This document shows, one piece after another, positions 55,521 to 64,000 of a stretch of DNA of 64,000 nt. The stretch's first letter is position 1. Every line of letters starts with the position of its first letter. The notes under the pieces were generated by a model. That model was not told where the DNA came from, ran no database searches, and saw nothing but the letters and a program-made list of their open reading frames with translations. The position numbers were made by a program, and so were the translations under genes. The stretch is taken from the NCBI GenBank assembly GCA_047495785.1, contig JBLDXI010000021.1, positions 682,001-746,000 of the forward strand, written 5' to 3'. Source of the stretch: Lepidodermella squamata. Its lineage: Eukaryota > Gastrotricha.

Positions 55521-57093
55521 ATGTCGGCGACTAAATCTCGTAACAAAGCTGGATCGAACGTTACAAATGATAGCACCGATTACAATCGTTTGGACCGTTA
55601 TGGGTTTTTCGCCGATGGAACGACCGATTCGTTAGTTTGTTTGATCATGGGAAGCATTTTAATCGTTGATATGTGCCTTACAGAGAAGAAGTATTAGACG
55701 TTGAGAAGCTACAGTCGCGCGAAAAGAAATGGCTCGAGATGCTGAAAAATTGGGATTATTGGATGACAGAAAAATTTCCCAAAGTCCGAGATAGATGCCG
55801 CAAAGGCATTCCACCATCTGTGAGAGCCAGAGCTTGGCTCAAATTATCCGGAGCTGAGAAGAAGATGCAAGAAGGGCCCGGAACCTTCAAGGTAACAAAG
55901 GCCTCCTAACCAAGACTATTTAACTGTTATCTTGGTTTAGCGTTACGTCGAAAGTGAAGCTGACCCGAAATGCATTGCTGATATTGCTAGGGATGTTGGC
56001 AGACAATTCCCCGAGCATGTGATGTTTCATACAAGCAATCCTGAAGAGACTCATTTGAAGTTCTCACAACTTGAAAATTCCCCTAATAAACGCGCTGTTG
56101 GTAACGTTTTGTCTCCGCTGTCTGGCGATGGAGGGGGAAGCAAGGGCCATATCGGGCAAAATGAGCTCTATCGCGTTCTCAAGGTTTGATTGAAGTTAGC
56201 TGCGCGATTTTTCTCTCATTTTATCTTCTTAACATAGGCCTACTGTGTGCATAATCGGCGAGATGGTTACTGTCAAGCTCAAGCACCCATTGCTGCTGCA
56301 TTAATTATGCAAATGCCGGATGAAGAACAGGCGTTCTGGGTAATGGAGCGTGTATTCGACGTGTACCTGACCGGATACTATAAGGATGGCTTGGTTTGTG
56401 ACTCCATGCTCTTTCAGTGCCAATGTTTATGTTGACTGTATTATAGGAGCAAATGCAAATAGACGGTGAGATATTGATGGAGTTATTAAAGGCTGAACAC
56501 CCAAAAATCCACAAATTATTTGTAAGTGAACCTCTTGGTGTTTGACATTTAAGAATATCAAATTGATTCTGTTATTTTAGTCCAATCAAAAAATCGAGCC
56601 ACCATTATTTATGACGGATTGGTTCATGTGCTGCTTCATTAGATCTTTGCCATGGCCATCTGTTCTGCGAGTAATGGATATGTTCCTATGCGAAGGTGTA
56701 AAAGTATTATTCAGAGTGGCGTTAGCCATCATCAGTAACACGCTGAACCCCAAGGCGTTGAAGTCATGTACAAGCCAATTCGAAACACTTCCCTTGATCA
56801 AAAGACCACCCAAAGAAATTTTAGCAGCTGATTTCCTTATTAAAGAGGTATTAATGATATTCAAGTTATTCAAGTTAATACTTCAGTCATTTGTGTTGTA
56901 GGCCCTGAAAACTCATATTTCCGAACGTGATATCGCTTCTGCTCATGTTAAGGTGCTACGGCGTTGGAAAGAAAATAATCGGTTTCGGGATCAGCAACGG
57001 CATCAGATGCAAAGTCAGCAGTCTATTCAGAATAACAGGACACCACAAACACAAAATGGTTCTCCTTTTAAAATTGTGGAACATCGTGTGTAG
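55521..57093 (+). CDS. TBC1D10: TBC1D10-like Rab GTPase-activating protein
   Basis: Seven exons (55521-55630, 55684-55891, 55941-56183, 56238-56393, 56447-56521, 56581-56847, 56902-57093) add to 417 codons. Signature words of TBC1D10/EPI64 proteins are present in order: RYGFFADG, REKKWLEMLKNWDYWM, RCRKGIPPSVRARAW, IARDVGRQFPEH (arginine-finger box I-x-x-D-x-x-R), GYCQAQAPIAAALIMQMP (glutamine finger), GYYKDGLEQMQIDGEIL, MTDWFMCCFIRSLPWPSVLR and FLCEGVKVLFRVAL. Both catalytic fingers are intact, so it should accelerate GTP hydrolysis by Rab (Rab27/Rab35-type in vertebrates) or related small GTPases. The C-terminal tail is short and Gln/Asn-rich, ending in PFKIVEHRV. Confidence 0.9.
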
Positions 57094-57734
57094 CTTTCAT
57101 CTCGGTTCTCTGAAATCAGTCGTTTCTGCTGATAGTGTCCGGTGAGACACTATTTCCCGTTTAAATTATTGTTTAGTTGTTGCTTTTTATGTCAGAAGGA
57201 AGAAATCAGCGTGTAAAATTTTTTAATCGAAAAAACCGAAACTCTTGCTCCTTGTAAAAACAATCGGTATGATATTAATATTTTTATCAACCCTTCTTGA
57301 GCCAAAAGAATTGTTGAAGAAACTCGATTTTGCCGCTTCCAAGTGCTTGGGCATTACCAAACCGGAAGAACTGTGGTCATTCATGTTGATTCACTATTAT
57401 TTTCTGCAGCATAGAATCTTTGAAATTTAAATAATAAGTAATTGTTGTGAACCTATCGAATATTATCATAATTTTCGATCATTGTGAAATTTATAGCTTT
57501 CCTAATTCTGATGAAACAAATGGTTTTGTTTTTCTACAATTAACCTCATTTTATTATGTTTTAGGATTATTAAAAATTTTTACATCAAACGGTCACATTT
57601 TTGGTTCGGCTTCCAAACAGTCAGTGCCTTTACGCAGCAGTGCGAACTCTTTTCAGCAGTTTCAGCAACACGCGAATTCTTCCGATCCTCGTTCGTCCTC
57701 TGGGGCTTTTAGCCGGCTTGAACTCGCCGACGTA
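57094..57734. other. Intergenic region with a Ser-rich open frame running into GOS28
   Basis: The GOS28 frame stays open upstream of its first ATG to about 57447. The part from about 57606 encodes Ser/Gln-rich sequence (RSSANSFQQFQQHANSSDPR) with coding-like composition. A TTTTAG acceptor precedes it at about 57565. It may be 5' UTR, an alternative N-terminus, or chance. Confidence 0.35.
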
Positions 57735-58708
57735 ATGCATAGCCAACAGTTCGAAGACTTGCGCCGCCAGGCCAGGCACCTCGAGAATGAGCTCGAGATG
57801 AAGCTCATTTCTTACAACAAATTGTGCTCCGCTTTCACTACTTCTCAATTCAGGTAGGACATATAAATTTTTTGTTAATTACCGATGAAACAGCAAAGCC
57901 TCAGAAGTCAAAGAATTCATTCAAATACATCCTATGTTGGTGTAAATTTCGAAAAGATCTTCTTGGTAGCTGAACTAATTTCTAACATTATATTTAGTGA
58001 TAATTCTCCTCTGCTTGGAAAATCTGGAAGTGACCCGACTGCTGATACAATGACCATTGAGATTGAGCAGTTGATCAACAAGCTGACATCGCTAAACGAC
58101 CGAATGGCTGATTTCAGCCAGCAAATGTCCTCAACCCCTTCCAGCTCGTCTGCCAGCTCTCAGTCGTCGCTTTTCCACGTTGTGCAGCGACATCGCGATA
58201 TTATGCAAGATTATAGCCGCGAATTTGCGAAAACTCGGTCTAATCTGCAGTCGGCCAAAGATCGCGCCGATCTACTCGGCACATCTCGCGCCTCTGGGCC
58301 GGGTAATACTAGTCTTTCGAATAGACGCGCTGAGCTCTATAACAAAGAATTGGGTCACATCTTGAAGTAACACCTTGAAATCCACCTCAACCAAATGCTA
58401 AAGTTGATTTTTCAGCACTGATCGTATGGTGGATGAACAAATCGAATTGGTGATGAGTACTAAAGACCATTTAATCGGTCAGCGAAGTAGAATTCAGACG
58501 TTTAGCCAACGTTTGCACGTGATCACTAGTGAGTAAAAAGTTACCTTGATTTTGTTTTAGAATTTGATTGCTGTGTTTTGCAGATAAATATCCGATGCTG
58601 AATAGCCTAATGAACAGAATAAACTTCCGAAAACGCCGGGATGCCATTATCATCGCAGTTGTTGTTGCTGTTTGCATGCTTCTCCTACTAATTTACGCTG
58701 TTCGGTGA
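57735..58708 (+). CDS. GOSR1: Golgi SNARE GOS28
   Basis: Exons 57735-57853, 57998-58366, 58416-58528 and 58584-58708 add to 242 codons. The N-terminus FEDLRRQARHLENELEMKL, then SYNKLCSAF, is the GOS28 Habc start. SLSNRRAELYNKE precedes the SNARE motif (DRMVDEQIELVMSTKDHLIG, ending NSLMNRINFRKRRDAII). The C-terminus is a single membrane anchor (IIIAVVVAVCMLLLLIYAVR). GOS28 is a Qb-SNARE for ER-Golgi and intra-Golgi vesicle fusion. Length and layout match the family. The first ATG after the Ser-rich region was chosen because it lies directly before the conserved start. Confidence 0.92.
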
Positions 58709-59234
58709 ACGCGAGACCTGACCCATCTTCTTGTCCTTGAACGGCTCAGCTGGAGAAAGCAATTTCTTCATCATTTTCAGCGGCAAATTGCAACTTCTAA
58801 CACTTAACTTATAACAAAATGGTAAAGGCGGTTTTCGATTCGAATTGCAATCAACATCCGCTGTGCATGTGGATGCTAAAGTATACGTAGCTTTGTACAT
58901 AGACGACGATCGGCCGGTCAACTCCTTTTTCGTAATATGGTTGTGCGATACAGCGGTTATATAAAAATAAGAGTAATCTATATAAATGAAAATATGAGAA
59001 AAAATATTAATAATATTGTAATCGTTCGGAGAGAAAACAACGTCCTTTCAAAGCTATCTACTGAAAATGCCGTGTGAAGCTTTTGTTTTTTGTCTAACTA
59101 CAAATGCTATTCGAGAAGGTGATTGATATGATTGAAGACTATCGTCTAATATTCTAACACCAGTGTTGACAAAATTTTCGTAAAAACAGTAAATTCTGAA
59201 AAATTGTGACATTTTATTTTCCTAGGATTTAAAA
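58709..59234. other. Intergenic region
   Basis: About 525 bases, AT-rich, with no supported gene. Confidence 0.4.
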
Positions 59235-59873
59235 ATGGTTAAAAATTGCGCTGTTTGCGAAAATCCTGATTCAAAGTACAAATGTCCAGCCTGTTTCGCG
59301 TTTTAGTAAGTTCGCTTTAAATCGCCCGGGTTCCTGATGAAACTTATTCCAATAGCTGTTCAATAGCCTGCTGCAAACAGCATAAAGGTAAGCTATAGTG
59401 ATATCCTAATTGCCACCGCTTATCAGCTTATTTTCTTTAGAATCGCCCGAATGCTCGAAAAGGCAACAGCAACATTTGGCTGCGAAGTTGCAAGCCGGTG
59501 ATATCGATCAGATTTTAGTGGAAAGGAACTTTGCGCAATCAACTTCAAAGCGCGATGACGAAGATGATGCTCATAAGCTTACCCCACAACAGTTGGCTCT
59601 CCTTGGTAGTTTCTTGTGATATTGGTTAAATTTTACGAATTAATCTAAATTTTTATAGACGAATCTGAAGAGCTGAAAGAAGTGCTGAAAAGCGATGATC
59701 TGAAGCGTGTTTTATCGAAAATTGGCGCGTTCAAAGACCCTCGGCAGGCTGATCGTGAAATTCGGCAGTTGATGAATTCGAACCACGATTTTCTACGATT
59801 CGTTGATACTTGTCTTGAAGTTGTGCAACCTTCGAACCTGGCCGATGTTGTTACAAAGTTTTCTAACCATTAA
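59235..59873 (+). CDS. ZNHIT3: HIT-type zinc-finger protein (ZNHIT3-like)
   Basis: Exons 59235-59305, 59356-59387, 59441-59605 and 59659-59873 add to 161 codons. The N-terminus MVKNCAVCENPDSKYKCPAC, then FYCSIACCKQHK and ESPEC, is a zf-HIT treble-clef finger (paired Cys with a final His/Cys). The C-terminal part (LKSDDLKRVLSKIGAFKDP, then LMNSNHDFLRFVDTCLEVV) matches the ZNHIT3 tail that binds NUFIP1 in the R2TP-linked assembly of box C/D snoRNPs. The finger is split over three short exons. It sits 53 bases before the next start codon, a tight same-strand arrangement. Confidence 0.85.
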
Positions 59874-59926
59874 ATCTTCCTAATTTTCTGCTAGGATATT
59901 ATTAACTGTGATTTTTGATCTGCGAA

Positions 59927-61384
59927 ATGGCTACCTGGTGCAAGCTGCGTCTTCAGGGCCCTCGCACCTACTGCTGCGCCGATATTTCTAAGTCAAAGGT
60001 GTGCCTCGGCCGGTCAGCTAAATGTGATGTTGTGATTTCTGAGCCTTCCGTATCTATGAAGCACCTAGTCATTGAGCGTTTGGCTGACGGCCGAGTGGTT
60101 GTGATTGACTGCCCGGACTCGACAGGCACGTATCTCAAAACTCAGAGGAGTAGCCGTTTCAAAAAAGTAACTCCTAGCCAATCGCAGGAGGTCTCTGATG
60201 GAGATCACATCGCGTTTGGAGCCGCGAAAGGTAAATTAAGGTGGCATTTTCAACCTTCCGGCTTTGATAATTTTTTACTCAGATGTGTTTTTCACTTTGG
60301 ATCTGATACAAACGAATCAAGAGCCTCGCAATAGTCGAAAGCGTGATCATAGCTCAACTACTCAAGCGCGGAAGCCGTCTGTCGTCGAAATTTCTGACGG
60401 CGAAGGCACCGATGCTCCGACCACGTCATCTCGCGAACCGAAAAGACGCTCGAAAAACATCTCGCAGAAAAATGACAAGACTGAAGCGAATAGCGGCGCT
60501 AAATCCAAAGAGAATAAGGCCGCTGCATCCTCAGCTGAGAGCGCCGCCGCTCCAGCTGCGAAAATTCCTGATGATTCCACTTTCCTCCAAGAATTCCTGA
60601 CTTGCCACATTTGTCAGAGCTTGCTTTACGAGCCAGTCAATATCGCGCCTTGCAACCACGTTTTTTGTAAGAGAAAATTGAAAATGAATCATTTTAAATC
60701 AATTTAATTTCTTTAAGGTGGCGGTTGTCTTTCTCCGTGGCTGAAGACGTCGAAAAATTGCCCAACTGTGAGTTTCTACGAGATTTTATGAACTTGTTTG
60801 ACCTATTTTTTTCCACCCAGTGCCGGACCAATATTGATCGCGTTGGTCTTCATCACATTCTGAAAAATATTGTCGCCGAATTTGTCAAGCGCCACCCTGA
60901 AATGGAGCGGACGACAGAGGATCGGCAGGCCCTGGATAAGCAGGATACGATTACAAAGCCGAAACCGGCTCAACGTCGGCGTCAAAATCAGTCGAATCAG
61001 TCGGCGGCTCAGGGTGCCGATCCGATTCTGAACATGCTTCTGTCCGTGCTCAGTAACGCCCATTCCGGTCAAACTGTCACGTTTAATACGCTGGCTCGCT
61101 TTCATGACGATGGTGAAATTACGATTAACAATGACGAGGATGAGGAAGATGAGGACGCTCTTACTATCAGCTCGAGCGAAGACGATGATGACGAGGATGA
61201 GGAGGAAGAGGATGATAGCGAAGAAGTTGACGATGAAGAAGAGGATGACGGAGATGATGAAGATGACGAGGAGGATGACGATGATGATGAGCCGCCGCCA
61301 CGTCATCACCATCACCATCACCACCACCACCATCAGCAGCAACAACAACGGCCGCCTAGCAATAACAATTGCCGAATCTCGTGA
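59927..61384 (+). CDS. FHA-RING ubiquitin ligase, CHFR/RNF8-like, with acidic and poly-His tail (A)
   Basis: Exons 59927-60230, 60283-60666, 60718-60767 and 60821-61384 add to 434 codons. The FHA domain shows KVCLGRSAKCDVVIS, SMKHLVIER and DSTGTYLK (phosphothreonine-binding loop residues R, S, N-like T/G). A basic, Ser-rich linker follows, then a RING: CHICQSLLYEPVNIAPCNHVFCGGC...CPTC, completed across three exons. A helical block after the RING (VAEFVKRHPEME, then ALDKQDTITK) matches CHFR. The C-terminus is a long Asp/Glu run, then ten His and five Gln. CHFR is a mitotic checkpoint E3. CHFR's PBZ zinc finger is not seen here, so function may differ. Confidence 0.82.
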
Positions 61385-61858
61385 AGATATCACGAGTTCG
61401 AAAAATTGCACAAAATCTTTTATCCACGTTAATTTCACCGATATATTCCTATGTTTTTCACTTGATTGTTGTCTTGTGTACAAAAAAAAAACAAAATAAT
61501 TGTTAAATTTTTCAGTGCTCTTCAGTATCTCATTGCTCATGCCTTGAAGGATATGGAAAATCGCAGATTATTGCTGTTATTAGACGTGAACGCAGTTTGA
61601 ATGTAGTTTGATGTCCCCAACCTAGTGTATTATTAGACCGATATATTCCCGCTGGTCGAATTTATTGTCTCGAAAATACACGAAACTTATTGTAGTGATG
61701 TTGCCTGTATTAGCTGCGACTCCCGGTTATAATGGCCATAACGCTTAATTGATGACTGAGTCACCAAAAATTGTAATAATAAAATCAGGAAATTAATTTT
61801 GAAGTAAACAAACTATTTGAAAAAATCATCTTGATATTTTATAGGTTAATTTGAAAAA
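61385..61858. other. Intergenic region between the tandem FHA-RING genes
   Basis: About 475 bases, no coding sequence. A long antisense ORF over the preceding exon is a shadow of the acidic and His-rich coding sequence. Confidence 0.45.
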
Positions 61859-63978
61859 ATGCGTGTTTGGGGTGAGCTGATTGCGAGCGGCGATCGGCAG
61901 GCAGGAGTTCATTCGCTAGAGAAGCAAACTATCGTTATCGGCCGGTCGTCGAAGGCCGATATCAAGCTGCAGCATCACCAGATTTCAGCTCAACACTGCT
62001 TGTTGATCTGGAATCCGGTTTCGAATCGTGTCGTAGCTATAGATAAAAGTTCTAACGGCACGCTGCTCCGTACCAAAGGCGTTGTGAAGAAAATGACGAA
62101 AAATGAGGAGTACGAAGTCGATGACCTCGATCGCATAATTATCGTGAGAACCGCTACCGACGAAAAAACTGACGGTGTGTAGTAACCACTATGCTAAAAA
62201 AATATTTTAATTTATTTGTAAAAATTTAGAGTTATGGTTCGAATTTCGCCGTCTCGCTCCTGCTCCCAGTGAAAATTTGCCAGCAGTTCCGGAACCAACT
62301 AAAACTGAGATGCCGCCTCCGAAACCGCCTGTCGTTGTAATGGGCAATAAGCCTGAACCTGTTCAAACCGAGGCGACTCAGCCTGTGATGGAGAGAATAC
62401 CCACTCCAGAGCCGATCCCCCCACCGCCATTATCTTCTAGGTTAACCACAGCAATGCCCAGCCATCAAGATGAAATCAGCAATGAGAGCATGAATGAGTC
62501 TGATGTAAGTAATTTTCGAAAAATTCGTAAAAAAAACCCCGATTTTTTGTGTATTTAGCTTCCTGATTTCGACGACTGTCTGAATCCTTTCCAAGCTTAC
62601 GTCCCACCTCCTACTGTACCGATTAAAAAATCGGATGCGCCCCCAGTCGCCTTAAAAATTGTTCAACATGCGCCGAAACGGTCGGCAATGTCAGTCAGCT
62701 ATTCTACCTCTATTGCCAATACCTCGCCATCCGCCAGTCCTTCCGCGCCGAAAAGGGCCGCGACTTCTGTGTATCCAAGCTCTTCGACCGCCCAATCCAC
62801 GGCGCCGTCTATTGTTACTCATCAAAATCGGACGACTGTGAAAGTCACAACCCTTGATGATTCTCTGGACGAACTCGCTGATATAATTCCGAATTTCAAA
62901 GCTCCGGCTAGTGTGGCGGAGTTGAGGTCGAAACCAGTTGTACCTGCTGCCCCGTTGGTCTCAACGAAAACCGCCCCGTCATCGTCAACATCGACTCTAT
63001 CAGCGGCTGATCGAGCGAGAAAACTCATGGCCAGCGCTTTGCCGGCTGATTTTCTGCCGGTTAGCGAGAAAGCCGCGGAACCGGAGCCAGCTACAGATGC
63101 GACCCCGACTAGTTCCGCCGCTCCGGCTAAAGCTGCTTCGTCGGACGATGGCGGCATGGATGAGCAGTTGTTGTGTTCGATTTGTCAAGAGCTTTTCCAC
63201 GATCCTATCACAGTCACCCCGTGCAATCACGTGTTTTGCGCAGGTAAAGCTCGAATTTTGGCTATTTTTCAGTTAAATTTTAATATATCTCTCAGGCTGT
63301 TTGAGTATGTGGCTAAGCAAGTCAAAAGATTGCCCACAATGCCGTGGGAAAGTGGAGAAGTGCAACGAAATTCATATAATTAAGAGCCTGGTCGATTCGT
63401 TCCTAGCCAAACACCCTGATCGAAAACGCTCGGCTGAAGAGCTGGCGGAGTTGGACAAGCAGAATACGATAACGAAGAACAAGCCACCAGCTGCTGCTGG
63501 AAAAGCCGCTAAAGGAGGTAAATTTTGCTCGAACGATTGTGCCATTGGATAGATGAACTAAGGCCGTGCTTTTTGTTCCGCTTTTCCGCTTTTTTTCATA
63601 CAGGTCGGTCGTAAATTAAAGCGCTTCGCGATTGTGCTTGAAACTGACTACTATTACTGAATGCCGCCTTGTTTTTATGTTGTTACGACCTATCTCATTA
63701 CTCTTTGTACTGATTTTTGAGCTACGACTCAGTGTACAAAAAACGAAACCGATGATTTTGTTTTGCATGATATGAAAATTTTCCTCGCTTGCTTGCATGC
63801 TTCTCTCTGTGTTGCTTAGATTTTTCGTTACCGAAAATGCTGATATTGTTTTTGTGTTCAAATCGCAGTTCCGGCCAATCCATGGGGCGGCGGCGGTGGT
63901 TACTACTCGGGGGATGACTCGCCGCCTTACTACGACTCGGATGACTCGGATGACTCGGGTCATGATTATGGTCTGTGA
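61859..63978 (+). CDS. FHA-RING ubiquitin ligase, CHFR-like (B)
   Basis: Exons 61859-62174, 62230-62504, 62559-63243, 63296-63517 and 63869-63978 add to 536 codons. The FHA domain has TIVIGRSSKADIKL, SAQHCLLIW and KSSNGTLLR, with the Arg, Ser and Asn of a typical phosphopeptide site. A long Pro/Ser/Ala-rich linker follows. The RING is CSICQELFHDPITVTPCNHVFCAGC...CPQC, followed by SLVDSFLAKHPDRKRSAEEL and LDKQNTITK, matching CHFR. The last exon gives a Gly/Tyr/Asp tail (WGGGGYYSGDDSPPYYD) ending just inside the window. It is a tandem duplicate of the preceding gene with different tails. It is likely an E3 ligase recruited to phosphorylated proteins. Confidence 0.85.
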
Positions 63979-64000
63979 AAATAATCCAGCTTAACATCTT

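Noticed and set aside
60803-61540. 245-codon minus-strand ORF
   Set aside because: It is the mirror of the Asp/Glu/His codon runs of the FHA-RING tail and gives an artificial Ile/Val/Met-rich sequence.
1-64000. tRNA, rRNA and CRISPR features
   Set aside because: No cloverleaf with a clear B-box, no rRNA-like sequence and no regularly spaced repeats were noticed by eye; a covariance-model scan would be needed to exclude tRNAs fully.

Overview
The window is nuclear DNA of a compact-genome bilaterian animal. Genes are split by many GT-AG introns, most only 45-60 bases long. The protein set is animal (cubilin, anoctamins, Cdc25, GOS28, TBC1D10, ZNHIT3, CHFR-like FHA-RING ligases, an immunity-related GTPase, globin). 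There is an APE-type non-LTR retrotransposon, and nothing bacterial. A small ecdysozoan such as a tardigrade would fit the compact introns, but this is a guess; the sequence read by eye does not fix the phylum.

Layout. 1-1.5 kb: minus-strand 5' end of a NOM1-like gene and an NSE1-like gene (SMC5/6 complex). 1.85-8.4 kb: a structurally intact non-LTR element lies between two copies of part of an adenylate-kinase-fold gene. 6.7-18.2 kb: an adenylate kinase neighbourhood. Two tandem genes carry a PKA-R-type docking domain followed by AK folds that have lost the P-loop. A third locus has common 5' exons and several phase-1 3' exon modules: one encodes a disordered acidic tail with AKAP-like amphipathic helices, and three encode canonical AK1-type kinases. 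21.5-30 kb: a type II membrane protein resembling GH130-like beta-propellers, an intronless secreted or luminal IRG GTPase, a minimal Cdc25 phosphatase, two unrecognised small proteins and a globin. 30.3-42.9 kb: a cubilin gene with EGF repeats and, by my count, 27 CUB domains. 43.3-45.3 kb: a PAN plus fibrinogen-like secreted protein and a Kunitz-like secreted protein. 46.1-53.8 kb: two tandem anoctamins (TMEM16). 55.5-59.9 kb: TBC1D10-like RabGAP, GOS28 SNARE and ZNHIT3. 59.9-64 kb: two tandem FHA-RING ubiquitin ligases.

How parts may work together. The most interesting unit is the AK neighbourhood. Docking domains of the PKA-R type (on the P-loop-less AK proteins) and R-subunit-binding-type helices behind a cysteine-rich, probably palmitoylated N-terminus (one predicted isoform of the AK locus) are encoded within about 8 kb. 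The same N-terminus can be joined in phase to active kinase modules. This suggests, without proving, a locally encoded scaffold that places adenylate kinase at a membrane. Elsewhere, TBC1D10 and GOS28 are both membrane-traffic genes and the FHA-RING pair is a local duplication.

Limits. Exon borders come from reading splice sites and phases by eye. For the multi-exon genes whose exons I summed, lengths add to whole codons, but a boundary may be off by a base or so. Cubilin exons were not all delimited. No alignment or search was run.
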